Assembly: GCF_008386695.1 (NCBI RefSeq)
Contig: NZ_VUOC01000002.1
Span: 1,790,481 to 1,854,480, forward strand
Direction: 5' to 3'
DNA length: 64,000 nt
Source: Chitinophaga agrisoli
Lineage (GTDB): Bacteria > Bacteroidota > Bacteroidia > Chitinophagales > Chitinophagaceae
Below are positions 16,987-25,222 of this stretch, piece after piece. The translations under genes and the position numbers were made by a program. Numbering within the stretch: position 1 is the stretch's first letter; each line of letters starts with the position of its first letter. Under the pieces are notes generated by a model, which saw nothing but the letters and a program-made list of their open reading frames with translations, was not told where the DNA came from and ran no database searches.

Positions 16987-17397
16987 CTACTGGAAAAACG
17001 GCGCTAATTTCTCCCTTAATACCGGGGGCATATCAGCTTTCTTTTTGGTAACGGTATCTATGAATACCAGCGTGGTAACGCCTACATTCAACAACTCCCC
17101 TTTCTCATTATACAGCTCTGAATGGAACTGTATCTTATGATGGGCAGGTAATTCTTTTAGTGTAGTCTTTACGGTTACCAGATCGTCATAGAGGGCCGGC
17201 CGCAGGTATTTGGTATGCAGTTCCGCCACCGGCAGCATAATACCCTGCTCCTCCATTTCCTTATAGCTAACGCCCAGCGTACGCAGGGCCTCTACGCGGC
17301 CCACTTCGTAATAGAGGGCATAATTGCCGTAATACATATAACCCATCTGGTCTGTTTCTCCGTAACGTACACGTATCTGGATGGTAGCAGTAAACAT
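16987..17397 (-). CDS. Acyl-CoA thioesterase, YbgC/FadM family
   Basis: A hot-dog-fold thioesterase of 136 residues, hydrolysing acyl-CoA or acyl-ACP in the cytosol. The family signature is clear at the N-terminus: VRYGETDQMGYMYYGNYALYY, in which the Asp of ETDQMG is the catalytic acid and the following Tyr/Asn loop contacts the substrate. The segment RPALYDDLVTVKT in the central strand and ELYNEKGELLNVG follow the normal order. Its start lies 2 bases beyond the end of the DoxX gene on the same strand, so the two are one transcription unit. Chain-length specificity is not predictable. Confidence 0.9.
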   Translation of the reverse strand: MFTATIQIRVRYGETDQMGYMYYGNYALYYEVGRVEALRTLGVSYKEMEEQGIMLPVAELHTKYLRPALYDDLVTVKTTLKELPAHHKIQFHSELYNEKGELLNVGVTTLVFIDTVTKKKADMPPVLREKLAPFFQ

Positions 17398-17399
17398 AT

Positions 17400-17807
17400 C
17401 TATCCTCCTATCAAATTGTCAACACTCACTTTACCAGGCCCGCAGAACAGGATCACAACGAATGCGGCCAGGAACATGATGGCTTTTTCCTTTACGTCTA
17501 TAGCGTCATTTGCATGGATCATAAAGATCGCCACGCTCAGCCCAACGATCAGCGGAATGGCAGCCAGGCGCGTAAGCAGGCCCAATATCACAAATACGCC
17601 GCAAAATACCTCTGAAAAAACTATCAACCCCAGGGAAGCTGTTCTGCCTATATGAAACGGATCCGGGAACTTCTGAGAAACGGCCGCAAAATTCATGAGT
17701 TTAGGCCATCCGTGAGTGAGTATCAGCCCCCCAAACACCAGCCGTGTCAGGAGCAGGGAAAAATGTACAGTACCATTGGTTAAACCGGCTGAAAACAGTT
17801 TTCTCAT
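17400..17807 (-). CDS. DoxX-family membrane protein
   Basis: A small inner-membrane protein of 135 residues with four hydrophobic segments, typical of DoxX. It includes LLLTRLVFGGLILTHGWPKL near the N-terminus and SEVFCGVFVILGLLTRL in the middle; the former contains the conserved Arg in the first helix and the HG..K turn. The start ATG at 17807 (MRKLFSAGL) is preferred; an upstream ATG at 17864 in the same frame would add a basic, unlikely leader. DoxX proteins have been tied to redox and thiol homeostasis in some bacteria, but no activity is established for this branch. It is followed directly by the thioesterase gene. Confidence 0.86.
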   Translation of the reverse strand: MRKLFSAGLTNGTVHFSLLLTRLVFGGLILTHGWPKLMNFAAVSQKFPDPFHIGRTASLGLIVFSEVFCGVFVILGLLTRLAAIPLIVGLSVAIFMIHANDAIDVKEKAIMFLAAFVVILFCGPGKVSVDNLIGG

Positions 17808-18205
17808 AGAATTTAAAAATGGTTTAATTCTTGCTTTGGTTAATTTCGTCGCAAGATAGGGCAATACGCCTATGCCGTGGGTTCAGAGTTATCCACATTG
17901 CTGTAGATAAGCAATACCAGGCAGAAAAGTATAAACTTTTATATTTGCTACCATTGATTGAGCGTTATTGGGTTATCTGTTTTCCTGAATTCGTCCCGTT
18001 TTATCTGATCATTGATGCCGGCTGATATTAATCTCCTGATTGTCAATACCAATAACGGGACATTTGCGTTAACAGATAAGCCCTACACCTTTTTATAAGA
18101 GTCGCCGGTTGTTAGCCGTTAGCCGCAAGTAGAACGTGTGGGGATAGTCCGCCGTTTATCATCTGCCGCCAACGGCTACCGCCAACAAACAAATAAACAC
18201 AGAGC
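17808..18205. other. Divergent intergenic region with inverted TTAGCC repeats
   Basis: About 400 bases separate the divergent DoxX and TPR genes. The right part (18109-18190) holds imperfect inverted copies of a GTTAGCCGTTAGC-like unit (left near 18109-18126, right near 18166-18190). Such short 'GTTAGC' repeats recur in the window, for example at 35202-35263. Promoters for both genes must lie here, but none was clear enough to position. Confidence 0.45.
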
Positions 18206-21200
18206 ATGCAGTTCATAAGAAAGATCGTGGTTTCCGGACAGTTGTATTTATCCCTCCTGGCCTTTGCCGGCGCCGGCTTATTGGCCATTCCTACTGCCCG
18301 GGCGCAACAAACACGCATTTACACTGATCCTGATAAAGTTTTCAAGGATGCGCAACAACTGTTTCAGCAGGAAAAGTATGGCGTATCTATGCAGCTTTTC
18401 CACCAGGTGATCGAGAATATCGACTATTTCCAGGAAACCAACCGGAACCTGGTAAAAACGGATGCTCAGTACTATTACATTGTTTGCGCGCTTAAACTGC
18501 AGCAGCCTAATGGAGAAAAGCTGGCCCTCGATTTTGTGGAACATGGTAATAACAATGCCCGCGAACAGCTGGTAAGCTATCAGTTGGCCAAATACTACTT
18601 CCACAAAAACATGTTCCAGGAAGCTATTCCCTACTACGAAAAAGCTAATATCGACAACCTGTCCAACAGTGAGATAGCAGACGCGAAATTTGAGCTGGCG
18701 TATTGCTATTTTAATGTGAAGGATTTCAAAAAAGCGCAGCCATTATTTGGCGATATCCGGGAAATAGAAGGCAAGTACTACGTACCCGCCAATTATTACT
18801 ACGGTTTTATTGCCTATAATAACAAACAATATAACGAGGCCCTGGCCAGCTTTAAACGCGTGGAACAGGATCCTAAATACAGCGGTATTGTACCCTACTA
18901 TATTGCCGAGATCTATTATTTCCAGGGTAAACGCGACCAGGTGATCAGCTACGGAGAGCCCCTGCTGAAGAAAGGCGATATCTACTACGATGCGGAGCTC
19001 AAACAATTGCTGGGACACGCGTATTTCGAGAAAAAGGACTACAAAAAAGCCCTGCCCTACCTGCAGGAATACCAGGACCAGGCGGAGGAAGTACGGAAAG
19101 AAGATGTATACCAACTCTCCTACTGTTATTACCAAACGGGGAATTACAATAAAGCCATCAACGGGTTTAAACAGCTGAGCAGCGAAAAAGACTCCCTGGG
19201 CCAGAACTCCATGTACCTGCTGGGCGACTGTTACCTGCGTACCAATCAAAAAGCCAATGCCCGTAATGCATTTGCCTTTGGCGCCCGTAACAACTCCAAC
19301 CCGCAGCAGCAGGAAATATCCCGCTTCAACTATGGCAAACTTTCTTATGAACTGGGGTATTCTGATGTGGCGCTTACGGAACTTACCAATTTCGTGAACA
19401 CCTACCCGCAGTCCACCTATAATAAAGAGGCCCGCGAAATACTGGTGGGCCTGCTGGTCAATACCAATAACTATGCGGACGCCCTTGCCACGATAGAAGC
19501 CATCAGGGACAAAAGCCCCACCGTGCTGCGGGCTTACCAACGGGTAGCCTATGGCAGGGCCACCCAATTGATCAACGACGGCCAGCTAACAGAGGCAGAC
19601 CGCCTGCTGGATGTGGCCATTGGCAACCCCTATGATAAGAACATTAAACAGCTGGCTCATTTCTGGAAGGCGGAGATCGCCATCCGTCAGCAACGTACAG
19701 ATAATGCGATCGTGAACCTGAACACCTATCTGACCGGCAGCGTACCTGCTTCCGGCGAGGCCAATGCTCCAACCGCCAGCTATAATATGGGCTATGCCCT
19801 GTTAAAAAAAGAGGACTACACGCACGCCCTCCAGCATTTCCAGGCAGCGCAAAAGGCCAGCGGCCCTAATGCAGGCCGTATCAACAACGACGCCCTGCTG
19901 CGCAGCGCGGACTGTTATTATATGCTGAAGGATTTCCCCAAGGCTACCGCATTATACGACCGGGTGATCGCCAATAACGACCCCGGATCAGATTATGCTA
20001 CCTATCAGAAAAGTATCATCCTGGGCATTCAGGGCAAATACACAGAAAAGCTGGCCCTGCTAAAACAGCTGGGAGATAAATATCCGGCATCCGGCTTTGG
20101 CAATGACGCCGACCTGGAGATCGCCAATACCTACCTGGCAGATGAAAAATATACAGAGGCCATCCCCTTCCTGGAGCGGGTGCTGCAAAAACAGCCCAAC
20201 GGCCCCAACGCACCGCGTGCATTGGTAAAGCTGGGATTAAGCTATTATAATAAGGATAATGACAGCAAGGCTTTATCCTACTATCGCCAGGTGATAGATA
20301 AGTACCCTAACTCGCCGGAGGCCAATGAGGCCCTGCAGAGCCTCAAGGATATCTATGTAAGCCAGGGCAAAACAGATGAATATGTGGCCCTGCTGAAAGC
20401 CAGCGGCAGAACGGTGACCGCTTCCTCCGCGGATTCCCTGGCCTATGCCACCGCAGAGACCCGGTTTACCAGCGGGGACTGCAAAGGCGCCATCCCGGCG
20501 TTCAACAACTATATACAGCAGTATCCCAACGGCCAGTTTATCATGCCGGCTTATTTTTACCGCTCAGAGTGCGCATACAACAGCAATGATTATACGACCG
20601 CGCTGCCGGGTTATGAGTACATACTGGCCGGTAACACCAGCCTGTATGCAGAGCGTTCTGCCCTGCAGGCCGCCAATATCAATTTTTACCAGGTTAAGAA
20701 CTACGAAAAAGCGCGCAATTACTACCTGCAGCTACAGGATCTGAGCACCAGTAAGGAAAATACACAGACGGCCACCCGCGGCCTGCTGCGCAGCAATTAT
20801 GAGCTGAAACACTGGGACGAAACGGCCAACTATGCAGAGGTACTGCTGTCCAGCTCCAGCCTGAGCACAGACGACCAGATCCTGGCGCATTTTTACCTGG
20901 GCAGGGCCCAGCAGGAGCAAAAGCAGTATGACGATGCCATTAACGAGTTTAAAACAGTGGCTGGCCTTACCAAATCCGAGACCGGGGCTGAAGCCCGCTA
21001 TTATACCGGCGTGAGCTACCTGCTGAAGAATGACCTGGAAAATGCAGAAAAAGCAGGTTTTGACGTGATCAAGAACACGCCCTCCTACGGCACCTGGGTG
21101 GCTAAATCCTATATACTGTTAGGGGATGTATACACCCAGCAGAAAGATTATTTCAATGCCAAAGCTACTTTCCAGAGCCTGGCAGAGAACTGCCCCATAC

Positions 21201-21286
21201 CAGAGCTGAAACAGGAAGCCAAAGACAAACTGGCTAAAGTAGAAGCAGAGGAAAAGGCGGAATCAAAGATCAGGACCCAGCCTTAA
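18206..21286 (+). CDS. Large secreted tetratricopeptide-repeat protein
   Basis: A 1026-residue periplasmic or outer-membrane-associated repeat protein. It has a signal peptide (hydrophobic 8-28, cleavage near ARAQQ) and then about twenty TPR units along almost the whole length, recognisable by repeats such as AKYYFHKNMFQEAIPYYEKA, LAYCYFNVKDFKKAQPLF and LGLSYYNKDNDSKALSYYRQ. The last 40 residues are highly charged (KDKLAKVEAEEKAESK). No catalytic domain. TPR arrays of this kind are protein-binding scaffolds. The next two genes encode an outer-membrane barrel and an HU/SPOR membrane protein on the same strand with gaps of 61 and 32 bases, so the three may act together at the envelope. The role itself is not known to me. 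Confidence 0.85.
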   Translation: MQFIRKIVVSGQLYLSLLAFAGAGLLAIPTARAQQTRIYTDPDKVFKDAQQLFQQEKYGVSMQLFHQVIENIDYFQETNRNLVKTDAQYYYIVCALKLQQPNGEKLALDFVEHGNNNAREQLVSYQLAKYYFHKNMFQEAIPYYEKANIDNLSNSEIADAKFELAYCYFNVKDFKKAQPLFGDIREIEGKYYVPANYYYGFIAYNNKQYNEALASFKRVEQDPKYSGIVPYYIAEIYYFQGKRDQVISYGEPLLKKGDIYYDAELKQLLGHAYFEKKDYKKALPYLQEYQDQAEEVRKEDVYQLSYCYYQTGNYNKAINGFKQLSSEKDSLGQNSMYLLGDCYLRTNQKANARNAFAFGARNNSNPQQQEISRFNYGKLSYELGYSDVALTELTNFVNTYPQSTYNKEAREILVGLLVNTNNYADALATIEAIRDKSPTVLRAYQRVAYGRATQLINDGQLTEADRLLDVAIGNPYDKNIKQLAHFWKAEIAIRQQRTDNAIVNLNTYLTGSVPASGEANAPTASYNMGYALLKKEDYTHALQHFQAAQKASGPNAGRINNDALLRSADCYYMLKDFPKATALYDRVIANNDPGSDYATYQKSIILGIQGKYTEKLALLKQLGDKYPASGFGNDADLEIANTYLADEKYTEAIPFLERVLQKQPNGPNAPRALVKLGLSYYNKDNDSKALSYYRQVIDKYPNSPEANEALQSLKDIYVSQGKTDEYVALLKASGRTVTASSADSLAYATAETRFTSGDCKGAIPAFNNYIQQYPNGQFIMPAYFYRSECAYNSNDYTTALPGYEYILAGNTSLYAERSALQAANINFYQVKNYEKARNYYLQLQDLSTSKENTQTATRGLLRSNYELKHWDETANYAEVLLSSSSLSTDDQILAHFYLGRAQQEQKQYDDAINEFKTVAGLTKSETGAEARYYTGVSYLLKNDLENAEKAGFDVIKNTPSYGTWVAKSYILLGDVYTQQKDYFNAKATFQSLAENCPIPELKQEAKDKLAKVEAEEKAESKIRTQP

Positions 21287-21347
21287 TACAGTCCCCAACG
21301 GGACCAGGAGCAAATTGTAAAGTTGAATAAATCATAAAAGCGCATAA

Positions 21348-22997
21348 ATGAACGGTAACATCAAATATATAAGCAGGTGGGGATTGATGGGGATGATGGC
21401 AGTATTTTCACTGCAGCAGTCTGCACACGCGCAGGATTCACTGAAACAGGAAACGATCGACATTATATCCACCTATCAGCCCAAACTGCGCGATGCGGCC
21501 AAGCTGAACCTGACGGCATCCCTGCCGGGCGCAGATACTGCGCGTCCACGGTTGCTGTATGAGGTGCCTGCCCTTAACCTGTATTTCATGTACCAGCCCG
21601 TGCCACTGAAGCCGCTGGCCCTGGGCAGGGATACGCTGAGCCCCCTGCAGAATAACTTCATCAAGGCGGGTTTTGGCAACTACCGTACACCATTGATACA
21701 GGCAGGTTTTGGCAGCAACCGGAATGATAAATTCAATTTTGGCCTGTATGGCAATTTCACCTCTTCCAAAGGGGATATCAAGAACCAGGACTATAGTGCG
21801 CTGAACGTGCTGGCCTCCGGCACCTATTTTTCTCCCCTGTTCGAGATCAACGGCAGCGTGGGCTTTGACCGGAATGTGATCCATTACTACGGTTATGATC
21901 ATACCCTGTACGACCTGAAAGCCGGCGATGTAAAACAGGCTTTTAACCAGGGTACCATTACCGTAGGGTTAAAGAACCGCGTACAGAATGACTGGGCCTT
22001 CAGGATTGCGCCCCGGGCCAAATTCATGGTGTTTAATGACGCTTTTGACCGTAAGGAGAACACCGTGATCATTAATGCGCCGGTTACCAAACAGCTGGTG
22101 CAGGACCTGTACCTGAAAGCAGAAGGCGTTTTTGACCTTTCTACCTTTAAAGAGGGAGACCAAAAGCAGATCAATAATAATGTGGTGGCCATTCACCCGG
22201 CGCTGGAACTGGTAAAACCCGGTTTTATGCTGCATGCCGGCGTAAATCCTACCTGGACCAACAGCAAATTCTACCTGCTGCCAGATATCGTGAATGAGTC
22301 CCATATCCTCCGTAAGAAAGTGATCCTGAGCAGCGGTTGGATCTCCTATATCGATAAAAACAGCTACCGGAACCTGGCTAACAAGAATCCCTTTATTGGC
22401 CAATACCCGGCCATGGGCGGCCTGCTGAATACCCGCGTGGAGGAAAAATACACCGGTATTAAAGGTACCCTGGGCAGCCATTTTAATTATAATACCAAGT
22501 TTGCCGCGGTTACCTGGTATAACCTGCCCCTGTTCGTGAACGATACCCTGCCCATGCATAACACCTTCTTTATGAAGAATGAAGAGAAGCTGACTGCATT
22601 CCAGCTGCATGCGGAAGTGGGTTATATAGAGGAAGAGAAATTCCAGCTGCGCCTTACCGGCGACTGGTTTAACTATAACAAACAGACCTCAGAGGTAAAA
22701 CCCTGGGGGCTGGTACCTTTCCAGGCCAACGCCTTTGCCCAGTATACCTTTGCTAAAAAGCTGCACCTGAACGCCAACCTGTATGCTTTAAGCGGCAGCT
22801 ATTACCAGCTACCCAACCTGGATTTTGACAAAACCAAGGGCGCATGGGACCTGAATGCCGGCGCGGACTACGATATAGGCCGTTATTTCAATGTTTGGGT
22901 GAACGCTAACAACCTGTTTAACACGCATTACCAGCGTTGGAACGGGTATCCCACCTATGGTTTTAATATAGTAGGGGGCATAATGATTAAATTTTAA
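21348..22997 (+). CDS. Outer-membrane beta-barrel protein, TonB-receptor-like without plug
   Basis: A 549-residue outer-membrane protein. A signal peptide ends at about AHAQDS. A short mature N-terminal segment (ETIDIISTYQPKLRDAAKL) precedes a long series of alternating, aromatic-rich strands such as NFIKAGFGNYRTPLIQAGFG and WVNANNLFNTHYQRWNGYP. The very end is GFNIVGGIMIKF, a typical Phe-terminated barrel. The NLFNTHYQRW box resembles TonB-dependent receptors' last strands, but no plug domain or TonB box is visible, so a transporter role is uncertain. It lies between the TPR and the HU/SPOR genes in one likely operon. It may be the outer-membrane partner of those proteins. Confidence 0.83.
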   Translation: MNGNIKYISRWGLMGMMAVFSLQQSAHAQDSLKQETIDIISTYQPKLRDAAKLNLTASLPGADTARPRLLYEVPALNLYFMYQPVPLKPLALGRDTLSPLQNNFIKAGFGNYRTPLIQAGFGSNRNDKFNFGLYGNFTSSKGDIKNQDYSALNVLASGTYFSPLFEINGSVGFDRNVIHYYGYDHTLYDLKAGDVKQAFNQGTITVGLKNRVQNDWAFRIAPRAKFMVFNDAFDRKENTVIINAPVTKQLVQDLYLKAEGVFDLSTFKEGDQKQINNNVVAIHPALELVKPGFMLHAGVNPTWTNSKFYLLPDIVNESHILRKKVILSSGWISYIDKNSYRNLANKNPFIGQYPAMGGLLNTRVEEKYTGIKGTLGSHFNYNTKFAAVTWYNLPLFVNDTLPMHNTFFMKNEEKLTAFQLHAEVGYIEEEKFQLRLTGDWFNYNKQTSEVKPWGLVPFQANAFAQYTFAKKLHLNANLYALSGSYYQLPNLDFDKTKGAWDLNAGADYDIGRYFNVWVNANNLFNTHYQRWNGYPTYGFNIVGGIMIKF

Positions 22998-23029
22998 GTT
23001 GTAAACTTGCGCAATAATCATAAACGACC

Positions 23030-24133
23030 TTGATATTACAGCAATACATCCAGGATGTACTTTTCAGACAACAAGTGTGCATAGTGCCCGGTTTAGGCAC
23101 TTTCACGCTTCAGTATTCCCCCGCCAGGTATAATGCAGTGGACAGAAGCCTGGACCCGCCTGCACAGCAGGTTACCTTTGAAGAAAACTGGACAGACGAC
23201 GGCTCCTGCGTGGAATGGATCTCCCTGAAGGAGAACCTGGTATCCTCCGTAGCGCAGTTAAAGCTGGACAAATATATTAATGCGCTGAAGGCGGACCTGC
23301 AGAACGGTCAGCCGCTAGACCTGCCGGGCATCGGCACCCTGCAGCTCAACTCCCAGGGGCATATTGTCTTCCGGGAAGAGGCCCTGCCCAGCAGACCTGA
23401 TACCTTGCAGCTGCGGCAGGTAAACTTTTCTGACCCGGCGCCCAGCTGGACGCCACCGGCCTCCACACCGCCTCCCCCGGTTGATACTTATACGCCACCA
23501 CCGGTAACTCCGGCGTACCAGGAGCCGGCATATCAAGCGCCTGCCTACCAGGAGCCGGCCTACACGCCGCCCGCGGACCCAACACCCACGCCCGCAGCCA
23601 GCTCGCAATATGCAGCAGAACAGCCGCCTACCCCGGCGCCCGTTCCACCATGGGAACAGGAGGAGCAACAATCCCGTTTCAGGTGGTGGTGGGTAGCCAT
23701 TCCTATTGCAGCCGCGCTGTTAGCTACCGCTATCTGGTGGTTTGTGAATAATCAGTCATCGCTGGCGGCAGATAATAACACGGAAGAAACGGCGCCGCCT
23801 GTGATCCCCGCGGACACCATGTCTATGCCACAAGAGGTAACGCCTATTGATACGGGTACCGCGCCGGTGACTTTTAAGCCAACGGACACCTTAAAATACC
23901 TGGTAGTATTTGCTGAGTATACGAATGGACGGGCTAACGCTGAAAAAAGAGCGAGTCAATTAAAGAGGTGTTGCAATGTAAATGTTAGTATGGATTATAT
24001 AGGCAGGGACTCCTCCACCGTGAGGCTGTCCGTGCCTTTCCGCTCATTGGCAGCCGATACGGCTGCCAATATAAAAACTGTTCAAGTGAATTACGCCCAG
24101 AAGTTTAAGGCGTACCTGGAGTTGATAAAATAG
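23030..24133 (+). CDS. HU-domain (CCDC81-like) and SPOR-domain membrane protein
   Basis: A 367-residue bitopic protein of a type common in Bacteroidota. The N-terminal part (about 1-125) is the HU/CCDC81-like domain, starting ILQQYIQDVLFRQQVCIVPGLGTF. A Pro/Tyr-rich linker with repeated AYQEPAY units spans about 145-205, a transmembrane helix about 217-239 (WWWVAIPIAAALLATAIWWF), and the C-terminal SPOR domain about 288-367 (KYLVVFAEYTNGRANAEKR, with VRLSVPF). SPOR domains bind glycan strands lacking stem peptides, so it should reside at septal or turnover sites with its SPOR part in the periplasm. The start is TTG at 23030: an in-frame stop lies 3 codons upstream. Last gene of the TPR-barrel-SPOR set. 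Confidence 0.85.
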   Translation: MILQQYIQDVLFRQQVCIVPGLGTFTLQYSPARYNAVDRSLDPPAQQVTFEENWTDDGSCVEWISLKENLVSSVAQLKLDKYINALKADLQNGQPLDLPGIGTLQLNSQGHIVFREEALPSRPDTLQLRQVNFSDPAPSWTPPASTPPPPVDTYTPPPVTPAYQEPAYQAPAYQEPAYTPPADPTPTPAASSQYAAEQPPTPAPVPPWEQEEQQSRFRWWWVAIPIAAALLATAIWWFVNNQSSLAADNNTEETAPPVIPADTMSMPQEVTPIDTGTAPVTFKPTDTLKYLVVFAEYTNGRANAEKRASQLKRCCNVNVSMDYIGRDSSTVRLSVPFRSLAADTAANIKTVQVNYAQKFKAYLELIK

Positions 24134-24179
24134 TCAAAAGGCACTAGCCGCATTTCAATAGTCCCCTATCCTACCCCTA

Positions 24180-25085
24180 TTATCCCATTTCCTTACCTAC
24201 GATCTCTAACCCTTCCGCAAAACTATGTGGTTCATACCCTAGTTCCTGTACCGCCTTGTCTATAACGAAGCCTGTTTTGGCGGGACGTTTGGCTGGTTGT
24301 ACAAAGGTCTTGGCGTTCACCTTTTCGATAAGACGGACATCCAGCTTAAAGAAATTGGCTGTCTGTATGGCCATGTCATATGGAGAGAGCATTTCCTTGC
24401 CGGAGATATGGAATACGCCGTTGCTGCGTTTATCCGCCACCAGCTTGCAGCCGGTAGCCAGGTCCTGTACCAGGGTAGGCGTGCGCCACTGATCGTCTAC
24501 CACTTTTATCTTTTTGCCCTGCTGCAGGTTGTTTTTCACCCAGGAGATAATATTGCTGCGCTGCATATCGAACGCAGTGCCGTACACCAATACCGTGCGT
24601 ACAATGGCCCAGGGCACTTTGCAGTTCTTCACCATGCGCTCCGCGGCCACCTTGCTGGCGCCGTAATAGCTAAGGGGGTTGGGGTGGTCATCCTCCCGGT
24701 AGGGGCCTTCGAGCCCATCGAAAATAAAGTCTGTGGAAAGAAAGATAAAGAAGGCGTTATGTTTCTCCGCCGCCTGGATCAGGTAGCGTGTAGCCGCTAC
24801 GTTGGTATCCCAGCAGGCGTCTTTATTGCGTTCGCATTCGTCTACCTGTGTCATGGCTGCCGCATGGATGATCACATCCGGTTGATGCTTTTCCAGCAGC
24901 TGCTGGGCGCTTACCGCATTCCGCAGGTTCACGGACTCGTATGTATAGCCATGTTGTGATGGGAGGCGGTTTACGCCGCGGCCCACCGCAATTACCTCAT
25001 AGCGTTCGTCCTGTATAAAAAGCGGTAACAGATGTTGTCCTAATAAACCATTACTTCCTGTGATTAAAACCTTCATAGCAGCCAT
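24180..25085 (-). CDS. NAD(P)-dependent sugar-nucleotide reductase, RmlD-like
   Basis: A short-chain dehydrogenase of the extended RmlD group (dTDP-4-dehydrorhamnose reductase and relatives). The Rossmann motif is GSNGLLGQHL near the N-terminus. The STDFIFDG segment and the catalytic pair Tyr/Lys in YYGASKVAAE follow; the pattern NVAATRYLIQAAEKH is also standard. Length 301 fits. No rmlA, B or C genes are nearby, so a reductase of another dTDP- or GDP-sugar or an unrelated role is equally possible. The first ATG at 25085 follows an A/T-rich leader typical of Bacteroidota translation starts; Met4 at 25076 would be the tighter alternative. Confidence 0.85.
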   Translation of the reverse strand: MAAMKVLITGSNGLLGQHLLPLFIQDERYEVIAVGRGVNRLPSQHGYTYESVNLRNAVSAQQLLEKHQPDVIIHAAAMTQVDECERNKDACWDTNVAATRYLIQAAEKHNAFFIFLSTDFIFDGLEGPYREDDHPNPLSYYGASKVAAERMVKNCKVPWAIVRTVLVYGTAFDMQRSNIISWVKNNLQQGKKIKVVDDQWRTPTLVQDLATGCKLVADKRSNGVFHISGKEMLSPYDMAIQTANFFKLDVRLIEKVNAKTFVQPAKRPAKTGFVIDKAVQELGYEPHSFAEGLEIVGKEMG

Positions 25086-25180
25086 TTAATTAAAATTACG
25101 AAATGCGAAGCATTCCCGAACGCTTTTAGAAATATTTATGAGGCGGGTTCCATCACGGTGTATACGTTTAATGGCAAAGC

Positions 25181-25212
25181 AGTATCCTGCACCCTTCCAG
25201 GTGCAGGATACT
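25181..25212 (-). terminator. Hairpin after the prolyl oligopeptidase gene
   Basis: A perfect 13-base stem, AGTATCCTGCACC with GGTGCAGGATACT, six-base loop, 11 bases beyond the stop codon of the peptidase gene. The following minus-strand bases GCTTTGCC are only weakly T-rich. It is a probable transcript-ending or 3'-stabilising hairpin. Confidence 0.65.
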
Positions 25213-25222
25213 TAATATGTTA

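Noticed and set aside
23030-23032. Whether the HU/SPOR gene really starts at TTG
   Set aside because: No ATG is possible: an in-frame stop lies 3 codons upstream and the HU domain begins immediately, so a later start would cut the domain; the TTG was retained.
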